Shown in pieces: positions 1 through 5,408 of a stretch of DNA of 5,408 nucleotides. The stretch covers positions 1-5,408 of the forward strand of contig CAMEBJ010000096.1 of assembly GCA_945912085.1 (NCBI GenBank), read 5' to 3'. The notes beneath the pieces were generated by a model, which made no database searches, was not told the origin of the DNA, and saw only the letters and a list, made by a program, of their open reading frames with translations. Both the position numbers and the translations under genes were made by a program. Origin of the DNA: an uncultured Bacteroidales bacterium. GTDB taxonomy: Bacteria > Bacteroidota > Bacteroidia > Bacteroidales > UBA932. Each line of letters begins with the position of its first letter. Positions within the stretch are counted from its first letter, which is position 1.

Positions 1-1273
1 CGACTTTCTCGACACATTTGTCGATTTTTGCCACCGCACGGCAGATTGCGCTATAGACTCCTGTATGGCCCACCATATCTCCGTTTGCAAAATTCAGGAT
101 AATCATATCCTCCTTGCCTGTCTCGATTGCCTCCACGAGTTTCTCTGTCACTTCCGTCGCACTCATCTCCGGGAGGATGTCGTAGGTAGGCACCTTTGGT
201 GAGTTCACCAGAATCCTGTCCTCGTTCTCGAACTGAGCCTCTCGTCCGCCGTTGAAGAAGAATGTAACGTGTGCGTATTTCTCTGTTTCCGCAATTCTGA
301 GCTGCCTCTTTCCTGCCCTGGCAACAGTCTCTCCAAGGGTGTCTTCCACATTTTCCTTAGGGAAGAGGATATGGACGCCGGTGAAGGATGCGTCGTAAGG
401 AGTCATACAGCAGTAGTACAGAGGAAGGGTCTTCATTCCTGCCTCAGGCATATCAGCCTGTGTAAGAACCGATGTGAGCTCCCTTGCACGGTCGTTCCTG
501 AAGTTGAAGAAGATGACCACATCGCCCTCGGCAATCTTTCCGACAGCCTCTCCGTCAGCTCCGGTGATGACCACCGGTTTGATGAATTCGTCGGTAACCC
601 CCTCGGCGTATGAAGCCTCGATGGCCTCGACGGCGGAGGTTGCCTTGATGCCTTCCCCGCTCACCAGCATATCGTAAGCCTGTTTAACGCGGTCCCATCT
701 CTTGTCACGGTCCATTGCGTAGAACCTTCCGCAGATTGAAGCAACTTTACCGCAGGTGTCAGCCATTGCCTTTTCAAGATCCTCCACAAAGCCTTTTCCG
801 CTCCTTGGGTCGCAGTCGCGTCCGTCCATAAAGCAGTGCACGAAGACATCCTCCAGTCCATATTCCTTTGCAACTGCCAGGAACTCATAGACGTGTGCGA
901 GTGAAGAATGCACTCCGCCCATTGAGGCGAGGCCCATAAGATGGAGTTTCTTGCCGGAAGCCTTTGCATAGTCGTATGCGGCCTTGATTTCGGCATTCTC
1001 AAGAAGCTTGTGGTCGCGGCAGGCAATGTTGATTTTCACAAGGTCCTGATAGACAACCCTGCCTGCACCCAGGTTGAGGTGTCCCACCTCGGAATTTCCC
1101 ATCTGCCCGTCCGGAAGGCCGACATATTCGCCGCAAGCCTGAAGATGGCTGAAAGGGTATTTCGCACGGAGAGAATCGATGTAAGGGGCTCCCTGCGTGT
1201 AGATTGCATTTGTCCAGTCGTGTTTGCCCTCGCCCCATCCGTCGAGGATCATAAGAAGAACTTTCCTGTTCAT
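1..1273 (-). CDS. gpmI: 2,3-bisphosphoglycerate-independent phosphoglycerate mutase, C-terminus cut off by window edge
   Basis: Interconverts 3-phosphoglycerate and 2-phosphoglycerate in glycolysis and gluconeogenesis; a cytosolic di-metal (usually Mn) enzyme of the alkaline phosphatase superfamily. The reading frame is open without interruption from the ATG at 1273 to the window edge, giving 424 codons against about 510 in the family. Visible motifs: metal ligand D11 in ILDGWG; catalytic Ser61 in [24 protein letters not shown] around H122; MDGRD at 149-153; [14 protein letters not shown] at 182-195; [12 protein letters not shown] at 255-266; [12 protein letters not shown] at 332-343; and [14 protein letters not shown] at 394-407 with ligands D399 and H403. 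The remaining ligands (Asp-His of the ADHGN motif and a later His) lie beyond the edge, so the gene is partial, not broken. The start is 12 bases after the ispH stop; only a weak purine stretch, AGAGA, precedes it. It is probably the third gene of the cmk-ispH-gpmI operon. Assignment is very secure. Confidence 0.97.
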   Translation of the reverse strand, partial: MNRKVLLMILDGWGEGKHDWTNAIYTQGAPYIDSLRAKYPFSHLQACGEYVGLPDGQMGNSEVGHLNLGAGRVVYQDLVKINIACRDHKLLENAEIKAAYDYAKASGKKLHLMGLASMGGVHSSLAHVYEFLAVAKEYGLEDVFVHCFMDGRDCDPRSGKGFVEDLEKAMADTCGKVASICGRFYAMDRDKRWDRVKQAYDMLVSGEGIKATSAVEAIEASYAEGVTDEFIKPVVITGADGEAVGKIAEGDVVIFFNFRNDRARELTSVLTQADMPEAGMKTLPLYYCCMTPYDASFTGVHILFPKENVEDTLGETVARAGKRQLRIAETEKYAHVTFFFNGGREAQFENEDRILVNSPKVPTYDILPEMSATEVTEKLVEAIETGKEDMIILNFANGDMVGHTGVYSAICRAVAKIDKCVEKV

Positions 1274-1285
1274 ATAAATATCTCT

Positions 1286-2233
1286 TTAATTGAATTTCCT
1301 GATTGTTTGTGCCACATCCTCCAGCAGCCATTTCGGAGTGGATGTTCCCCCGCACACCCCCACGGAGTCGTCGTCCCTGAACCATTCCTTTTTCAACTCG
1401 TCAGTTGAGGAAATGTGGTATGTCCTGATGTTCACTGACTTGCACAGGTCACAAAGCACCTTCCCATTCGAACTTGCCTTCCCCGCCACAAACACGATGA
1501 CATCGTGCTCTGCTGCGAATTTGGAGAGTTTCCTGTGTCTTGAAGCCACCTGTGAGCAGATGGTGTTGTGCACCACAAGCATCTGCCTCCCCTTGAACTG
1601 GACCATCGGAATCTCATTCTCGCGTGCCATCATTTCCTCAAGCCTGGAGCAGATTGATGCATATTCCCCAGGGCTCTTTGTGGTCTGTGAGAAAACCTCG
1701 ACCGGCTGCCTGAGGTTGATGGACCCGTCTTCCACTGCATTCAGAAGCGACTGCATATTCTCAACCACGACGGCATCACCTCCGACCTGACCCACCAGAC
1801 CGAGCACCTCCGCGTGACCTTTCTTTCCGAAAATCACAATCTGTCCCTTGCGTGGGCTTGCCTGGAGTCTGTCATAGGTGTCGCGTATTTCTTTCTGGAG
1901 TTTCAGCACCACGGGGCAGGTGCAGTCTATGACATTGAACCCCAAAGCTCTCGCCTTTGTGTAGGTCTGAGGGGGTTCCCCGTGCGCCCTGATGAGAAGG
2001 GTCTCTCCGCAAGCCCCAACGCTCTCATCCAGATCCTCATTGTCAATTGTTACAAGTCCCTTTCCCTCCAGTCTGCGGAGTTCGGACTCGTTGTGGACAA
2101 TGGCCCCGAGCGAATACAGTCTTCTGCCTTCGCCGTCCATCTCCCTGTCGAGAAACTCCTCGGCTCGGCCGATTGCCTTGATTACTCCGGCACAGAACCC
2201 GGAGTTGGCGTCTATGTCAACATTGATTGCCAT
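1286..2233 (-). CDS. ispH: 4-hydroxy-3-methylbut-2-enyl diphosphate reductase
   Basis: Catalyses the last step of the MEP pathway, reductive dehydroxylation of HMBPP to isopentenyl and dimethylallyl diphosphate, using a [4Fe-4S] cluster; cytosolic. The protein is 315 residues, normal for the family. Cluster cysteines match C14 (GFCAGVIKAI), C106 (DCTCPVV) and C226 (HNTICSQVASR). Substrate-pocket residues known in the E. coli enzyme have clear counterparts: H47 (IVHNE), H84 (RAHGEPP), H140 and E142 (GKKGHAEVLG), the QTT at 183-185, SSN at 254-256 and the Ser of GGTSTP near 298. Further cysteines at 75, 104, 195, 261, 264 and 294 are not family cluster ligands. The ATG at 2233 lies 5 bases after the cmk stop, which fixes the start and suggests translational coupling. 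There is no clear Shine-Dalgarno site, as expected for Bacteroidota. Presence of this gene indicates isoprenoid synthesis by the MEP and not the mevalonate route. Confidence 0.97.
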   Translation of the reverse strand: MAINVDIDANSGFCAGVIKAIGRAEEFLDREMDGEGRRLYSLGAIVHNESELRRLEGKGLVTIDNEDLDESVGACGETLLIRAHGEPPQTYTKARALGFNVIDCTCPVVLKLQKEIRDTYDRLQASPRKGQIVIFGKKGHAEVLGLVGQVGGDAVVVENMQSLLNAVEDGSINLRQPVEVFSQTTKSPGEYASICSRLEEMMARENEIPMVQFKGRQMLVVHNTICSQVASRHRKLSKFAAEHDVIVFVAGKASSNGKVLCDLCKSVNIRTYHISSTDELKKEWFRDDDSVGVCGGTSTPKWLLEDVAQTIRKFN

Positions 2234-2238
2234 CCGGT

Positions 2239-2943
2239 TTATTTTTGAAAATCAGCTCCGAATTTCTCTGCGAGCAGGTTCCTTATCCACTCCATCTGCT
2301 GGTTCATAGTCATCCGGGAATTGTCGAGCACAATGGCATCTTCCGCTTTTGTCAGTGGGGAGACTTCCCTGTGCGAATCGATGAAATCCCTTTCCTTCAA
2401 GTTCCTGAGCACGTCCTCAATGCTGGTCTTTTCCCCCTTTGCCTTCAATTCCTTCATCCTGCGTTCTGCCCTGATGAGAGGCTCTGCCGTCATAAAGAGT
2501 TTCAGCTCGGCATTCGGGAAAACTGTGGTTCCGATGTCCCTTCCGTCCATCACGACCCTCTTTCTTGCCCCGGCTTCCCTGAGTTTCTCGTCCACGAATT
2601 CCCTGACTTCAGGGACTGCGGCAATCGGGCTGACCTTGTTTGAGACTGCAAGAGTGCGGATGTCATTCTCGATGCACCTCTCACCCATATAGGTCCTGCT
2701 TCCCTCGCCCTTGTCGGCAAAATGAAGGTCAAGATTCAGCAAAGCTCTGTTCAGTGCCTGCCTGTCAATCTCTCCTGAATGTGAAATCATTCCTTTCTCC
2801 AGGGCAAACAGTGTCACGCCACGGTAGAGAGCTCCGGAATCAAGGTAAAGGAATCCCAGTTCTGAGGCTATTTTCTTTGCGAATGAACTTTTCCCCGTTG
2901 AGGAATATCCATCAATCGCAATAATTATGTCGGGAACTTTCAT
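2239..2943 (-). CDS. cmk: (d)CMP (cytidylate) kinase
   Basis: Phosphorylates CMP and dCMP to the diphosphates using ATP, recycling cytidine nucleotides for RNA, DNA and lipid precursor synthesis; cytosolic P-loop kinase of 234 residues, a typical length. Visible in order: the P-loop GYSSTGKSS at 12-20 with Lys18 and Ser19; the nucleotide-binding LDSGALYRG at 35-42; the family signature VVMDGRDIGTTVFPNAELK at 130-148 with D133, R135 and D136, which shape the CMP site; the LID-region arginines R158, R161 and R162 followed by a charged helical insert; and RDFIDSHREVSPLTKAED at 185-202. Asp207 lies in IVLDNS. The ATG at 2943 precedes the usual short beta-strand leading into the P-loop. It is the first gene of the run cmk-ispH-gpmI and sits behind a candidate promoter in the divergent region. 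cmk beside ispH is a recurring neighbourhood in several phyla; a functional reason for it is not established. Confidence 0.97.
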   Translation of the reverse strand: MKVPDIIIAIDGYSSTGKSSFAKKIASELGFLYLDSGALYRGVTLFALEKGMISHSGEIDRQALNRALLNLDLHFADKGEGSRTYMGERCIENDIRTLAVSNKVSPIAAVPEVREFVDEKLREAGARKRVVMDGRDIGTTVFPNAELKLFMTAEPLIRAERRMKELKAKGEKTSIEDVLRNLKERDFIDSHREVSPLTKAEDAIVLDNSRMTMNQQMEWIRNLLAEKFGADFQK

Positions 2944-2963
2944 CTTTCGTTACTATATAAGGA

Positions 2964-2987
2964 GTGCAAAATTATAAAAAATTGCAC
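2964..2987. repeat. Perfect inverted repeat, possible operator
   Basis: GTGCAA at 2964-2969 and TTGCAC at 2982-2987 are exact reverse complements separated by a 12-base A/T-rich spacer. The left arm overlaps the candidate -7 box of the cmk promoter. The right arm contains the TTG proposed as -33 element for the divergent response-regulator promoter. The centre-to-centre distance of 18 bases is somewhat longer than two helical turns would predict for many dimeric regulators, but a two-site dimer could bind. A chance dyad in A/T-rich DNA is possible, and no binding protein is known from the window. Confidence 0.35.
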
Positions 2988-2998
2988 AAACACCGAAA
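2967..2998 (-). promoter_or_regulatory. Candidate Bacteroidota-type promoter for the cmk-ispH-gpmI operon
   Basis: On the minus strand, TAATTTTG at 2974-2967 is an exact match to the Bacteroidota -7 consensus TAnnTTTG. The best -33 counterpart is TTTC at 2998-2995, one base off TTTG, with a 20-base spacer, which is acceptable for this promoter class. An exact TTTG at 2990-2987 lies too close (12 bases). Transcription would begin near 2960, giving a leader of about 17 bases before the cmk ATG. The -7 box overlaps the left arm of an inverted repeat. Assigned by pattern and position only. Confidence 0.5.
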
Positions 2999-3013
2999 TT
3001 TGTCCGATATTTG
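2982..3013 (+). promoter_or_regulatory. Weak candidate promoter for the response-regulator gene
   Basis: TTG at 2982-2984 followed after 21 bases by GATATTTG at 3006-3013 resembles the Bacteroidota pattern TTG-N(17-23)-TAnnTTTG, with the first base of the -7 box mismatched. It would give a leader of about 30 bases before the ATG at 3052. No sigma-54 type -24/-12 pair (GG and GC ten bases apart) was found in this region, so the activator does not appear to be transcribed by sigma-54 from here. Confidence 0.3.
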
Positions 3014-3051
3014 TATCCCTTAACCGGCTTTGCAAAATTTAATAGGTAAAT

Positions 3052-4200
3052 ATGAAACTTCTTGTAATTGATGACGAGCGTTCCATACGCAACTCCCTGA
3101 AAGAAATTTTGATGGATGAAGGTTATGAGGTGGATGTTGCAGAAAACGGAGCGTCCGGGGTGGAACTCGCCCTGAAGGAGAAATACAGCGTGATTTTCTG
3201 CGACATAAAAATGCCCCAGATGGACGGGATTGAGGTTCTTGACCGGCTTGTCAGTGAGGGCGTTGACTCCGCGGTTATAATGATTTCCGGGCACGGCGAC
3301 ATAGACACCGCGGTGGAGTGCATCAAGAAAGGTGCATTCGATTTCATCCAGAAGCCTCTGGACCTGAACAGGATTCTCATCACCATCAAGAACGCCACTG
3401 ACAAGGTTTCTCTGGTAAAGGAGACAAAAATCCTGAAGAAAAAGGTATATGGACAGCAGATGATAGGGCAGTCGGCTCCGATTCTGCGTGTCAAGGAGAT
3501 GATTGAGAAGGTGGCACCTACCGACGCCAGGGTCCTGATCACGGGCTCGAACGGCACGGGAAAGGAACTTGTCGCCCGCAGTCTGCATCAGAAAAGCAGC
3601 CGTAGCCAGATGCCCTACATTGAGGTGAACTGCGCCGCCATTCCTTCGGAACTCATTGAAAGCGAACTTTTCGGACACGAAAAGGGAGCCTTCACTTCTG
3701 CCGTGAAACAGCACAAGGGAAAATTCGAGCAGGCAGACGGAGGAACACTCTTCCTTGACGAAATAGGTGATATGAGCCTTGCTGCCCAGGCGAAGGTGCT
3801 CCGTGTCCTTCAGGAGAAAAAACTCTCAAGGGTAGGCAGCGACAAGGATATAATGGTGGATGTCAGAGTGCTTGCCGCAACGAACAAGAACCTCAGGGAG
3901 GAAATTGAAAAAGGCCGTTTCCGCGAAGACCTTTACCATCGTCTCAGCGTGATTGTCATAACGGTTCCTTCCCTTGACGAACGCAAGGAGGACATCCCTC
4001 TTCTGGTGGAATATTTCATCAATCAAATCTGCTCCGAAACGGGAATGCACCGCCGCAATGTCGAACCGGAGGCAATGAGAATGCTTGTCGGGAAAACCTG
4101 GACCGGAAACATCAGGGAACTCAGGAATGTGGTCGAGAGGCTTCTGATCCTTTCAGGAGAGAGGATTACGGCCGACGATGTCAGGGCCTACGTCCTTTAA
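3052..4200 (+). CDS. NtrC-family response regulator (receiver plus sigma-54 AAA+ domain) lacking a DNA-binding domain
   Basis: Predicted sigma-54 activator that, when phosphorylated, uses ATP hydrolysis to open sigma-54 RNA polymerase promoters. Residues 1-118 form a receiver domain: acidic pair D7/D8, phospho-acceptor D51 in FCDIKMPQMDG, S79, and K101 in FIQKPL. After a short linker (about 119-137) comes the AAA+ domain to about 376: Walker A GSNGTGKE at 165-172, sigma-54 contact loop GAFTSA at 212-217, Walker B GTLFLDEIGDM at 231-241 with D236/E237, sensor I ATNKN at 276-280, arginine-finger region FREDLYHRLSV at 290-300, and sensor II GNIRELRN at 352-359. The protein ends at residue 382, a few residues past the AAA+ lid; the roughly 70-90 residue Fis-type helix-turn-helix end found in most relatives is absent. 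The GAFTGA loop carries Gly-to-Ser at its fifth position. The start is secure because MKLLVIDDE is a canonical receiver beginning. Its likely partner is the convergent histidine kinase. The regulated genes are unknown. Confidence 0.93.
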   Translation: MKLLVIDDERSIRNSLKEILMDEGYEVDVAENGASGVELALKEKYSVIFCDIKMPQMDGIEVLDRLVSEGVDSAVIMISGHGDIDTAVECIKKGAFDFIQKPLDLNRILITIKNATDKVSLVKETKILKKKVYGQQMIGQSAPILRVKEMIEKVAPTDARVLITGSNGTGKELVARSLHQKSSRSQMPYIEVNCAAIPSELIESELFGHEKGAFTSAVKQHKGKFEQADGGTLFLDEIGDMSLAAQAKVLRVLQEKKLSRVGSDKDIMVDVRVLAATNKNLREEIEKGRFREDLYHRLSVIVITVPSLDERKEDIPLLVEYFINQICSETGMHRRNVEPEAMRMLVGKTWTGNIRELRNVVERLLILSGERITADDVRAYVL

Positions 4201-4201
4201 T

Positions 4202-4222
4202 GCCGATTCTGCAGAAGGCGGC
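4202..4222. terminator. Imperfect hairpin between convergent genes, possible bidirectional terminator
   Basis: The 24-base gap between the two stop codons holds a dyad: GCCG at 4202-4205 pairs with CGGC at 4219-4222, and inside it TTC (4207-4209) pairs with GAA (4214-4216) around a TGCA loop, with one unpaired base on the left and two on the right. The inner ten bases, TTCTGCAGAA, are fully palindromic. Neither side is followed by a T-run, so a classical intrinsic terminator is not shown. Its exact placement in the gap makes a role in ending both transcripts plausible. Confidence 0.35.
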
Positions 4223-4224
4223 TC

Positions 4225-5408
4225 TCATTTCCCGTGCTGTGGAAGACTGACGGTAAAACTTGCCCCTCCGAGTGCAAATGACTTCCTGTAAACAATCTCT
4301 CCGTTGCATTTTTCGATGATGTTCCGGCAGATTGCCAGACCGAGTCCCGTGCCCGAAGACTTGGTGGTGAAGTTCGGTGTGAAAAGCTTGACCTGGTTCT
4401 GCTCGCTGACTCCCTGGCCATTGTCCTCGACGACAATGTCGTAGAACCCTTCCCTGACACCTTTGCGAAGGCTGATGACAATCCTTCCCGGCGAGGACTC
4501 CACTCCGTCCTCAGCCTCTTCCTTCTGCCTGATTTCCACTGCCTGGATGGCATTGGTGATGAGATTCACGAACACCCGGATCAATTGAGGTTTCGGGGCA
4601 AGGACTTCAGCCCCTTCGAGCCCGAAATATGTGATTCTGATGTTGTCCCTGTTGTCAAAAATCACCAGCTGATCCCTCAGGATATTGTCCAGATTGACCA
4701 CTACAGGTTCCTCGCTATATAGTTTTGCAAAGGTTGAGAACTCGTTGGCTGTGTCCGTCAGGATGTCGATGTGTTCCAGTACAATGGCTGCGACCTTGTC
4801 GAACTTCTCCTCCCAGGACGGGTCTTTTCTCTGCTTCAGCCTGATAAGCCGCTGAATCTCCAGTTTTATCGGAGTGAGCGGATTCTTGATTTCGTGTGCT
4901 ACCTGACGAGCCATCTCGCTCCAGGCCTTGTCCCTTTCGGTCTGCGCCAGTTTCTTCGTGCTGACGGAAAGGTCGTGAACCATCCGGTTGTAGGCATCTA
5001 CAATGATGGATATTTCGTCCTTTCTCTTGTATATGATATATTCCAGCCCGTGCCTGTTCGCCTGATTCATCTTCTGTCCCATCTCGATCAGAGGCTTGAA
5101 CATCGAGTCCACCACCGAGGTCGAGACAATCAGGGTGATGATGACCAGGATGAGGAACAGGTTTATGATGGTCGCCGCGTGGAAGAGGGCATCCTGCTTG
5201 AAGTCAAAATTTTCTGCGGTATATGGAACACCTATGATGGCAATCATATTGCCTTCGGCGTTTATGATAGGGGCATATAGGGAGTAGAACGTGTTGCTGA
5301 AGATTTTTTCCGTGTGGATGTAGAACCTCTGGTTTCTATACCTGATGTTGTAATATGCCTCGCCGTTGATTCTGAATCCGATGACCATCTTCTCGAACAC
5401 CTCCGGGG
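4225..5408 (-). CDS. Membrane-bound NtrY/NtrB-like sensor histidine kinase, N-terminus cut off by window edge
   Basis: Sensor kinase that would autophosphorylate on histidine and pass the phosphate to a response regulator. The frame is open to the right edge, giving 393 full codons. The GTG at 5400 is probably an internal valine, not a start. Counting from that valine as 1: residues 1-70 look like the end of an extracytoplasmic sensor domain, with a strand-rich stretch, FYSLYAPIINAEGNMIAIIG (38-57), resembling the distal part of a Cache-type fold; a transmembrane helix follows at about 72-97; a HAMP-like linker at about 98-150; the HisKA domain with phospho-acceptor H169 in VAHEIKNPLTPIK; then HATPase with N-box N279/N283 (FVNLITNAIQA), G1 DNGQG (326-330), F-box LFTPNFTTK (339-347) and G2 GTGLGL (350-355). 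All catalytic boxes are intact. The first membrane helix and most of the sensor lie beyond the window. It runs tail-to-tail with the sigma-54 response regulator, its probable partner. HEIKNPLTPI is typical of NtrY-like kinases, but a nitrogen role should not be assumed. Confidence 0.93.
   Translation of the reverse strand, partial: PEVFEKMVIGFRINGEAYYNIRYRNQRFYIHTEKIFSNTFYSLYAPIINAEGNMIAIIGVPYTAENFDFKQDALFHAATIINLFLILVIITLIVSTSVVDSMFKPLIEMGQKMNQANRHGLEYIIYKRKDEISIIVDAYNRMVHDLSVSTKKLAQTERDKAWSEMARQVAHEIKNPLTPIKLEIQRLIRLKQRKDPSWEEKFDKVAAIVLEHIDILTDTANEFSTFAKLYSEEPVVVNLDNILRDQLVIFDNRDNIRITYFGLEGAEVLAPKPQLIRVFVNLITNAIQAVEIRQKEEAEDGVESSPGRIVISLRKGVREGFYDIVVEDNGQGVSEQNQVKLFTPNFTTKSSGTGLGLAICRNIIEKCNGEIVYRKSFALGGASFTVSLPQHGK

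Larger units (their letters stand above)
2965..3039 (+). repeat. Nine-base direct repeat TGCAAAATT flanking the divergent promoters
   Basis: TGCAAAATT occurs at 2965-2973 and again at 3031-3039, with start points 66 bases apart. The first copy overlaps the left arm of the inverted repeat and the cmk -7 box; the second lies 12 bases before the response-regulator ATG. Two matching sites bracketing both promoters could be a shared binding site, but the sequence is A/T-rich, so chance is a serious alternative. Confidence 0.25.

Noticed and set aside
1..1273. gpmI as a degraded pseudogene
   Set aside because: The frame is continuous for 424 codons with every expected motif in order. The missing end is simply the window boundary.
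941..1408. Plus-strand open frame spanning the gpmI-ispH junction
   Set aside because: It is antisense to GpmI catalytic motifs and the IspH C-terminus, and has no protein-like features of its own.
2944..3051. Sigma-54 (-24/-12) promoter for autoregulation of the activator
   Set aside because: The TTGC sites near 2982 and 3030 have no GG at the required distance upstream on the + strand, and the minus-strand TTGC near 2967 also lacks one.
2953..3714. 253-codon open frame on the minus strand opposite the response regulator
   Set aside because: It lies antisense to a receiver/AAA+ coding region with intact motifs, shows no domain or motif of its own, and runs into the A/T-rich promoter region. 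It is a reading-frame shadow.
4201..4260. Frameshifted Fis-type helix-turn-helix downstream of the response regulator
   Set aside because: Plus-strand frames after the stop give short peptides without helix-turn-helix character, and the region is the conserved end of the kinase on the other strand.
4771..5280. 169-codon open frame on the plus strand opposite the kinase
   Set aside because: It is antisense to conserved HisKA and HAMP coding sequence, with no recognisable motif and composition explained by the kinase codons.
5398..5400. GTG as the kinase start codon
   Set aside because: The frame stays open to the window edge, and the protein would begin in the middle of a sensor domain with no first membrane helix. 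An internal valine is far more likely.

Overview
The window looks like ordinary chromosomal DNA from a member of the Bacteroidota, probably Bacteroidales. This is inferred from three things. The cmk, ispH and gpmI products have the Bacteroidota style of sequence. The starts lack good Shine-Dalgarno sites and sit behind A/T-rich leaders. The one strong promoter-like element matches the TAnnTTTG -7 box of that phylum. Base composition is moderate and even, with no sign of recent transfer, no mobile element, no RNA gene and no CRISPR array. A genus cannot be named from this.

Left half (1-2943, minus strand): a tight three-gene run read in the order cmk (cytidylate kinase), ispH (HMBPP reductase, last step of the MEP isoprenoid pathway), gpmI (cofactor-independent phosphoglycerate mutase). 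Gaps are only 5 and 12 bases, so this is very likely one operon. It mixes nucleotide, isoprenoid and glycolytic housekeeping functions. gpmI is cut by the left window edge and lacks about the last 85 residues, including three metal ligands.

Middle (2944-3051): a 108-base divergent promoter region. It holds a good candidate promoter for cmk, a weaker one for the gene on the right, a perfect 6+6 inverted repeat overlapping elements of both, and a 9-base direct repeat.

Right half (3052-5408): a two-component pair in an unusual convergent layout. On the plus strand is an NtrC-family response regulator with receiver and sigma-54-activating AAA+ domains. It stops directly after the AAA+ domain, so it has no Fis-type DNA-binding domain, and its sigma-54 contact loop reads GAFTSA instead of GAFTGA. 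On the minus strand, ending 24 bases away, is a membrane-bound NtrY/NtrB-like histidine kinase cut by the right edge. An imperfect hairpin fills the gap between the two stop codons. The likely model is that the kinase senses an extracytoplasmic signal and phosphorylates the regulator, which then acts on sigma-54 RNA polymerase without its own DNA-binding domain. The signal and target genes cannot be read from the window.

No gene-free stretch exceeds 108 bases. The most interesting part is the DNA-binding-domain-less sigma-54 activator with its convergent kinase. Nothing in the window amounts to a wholly new system.
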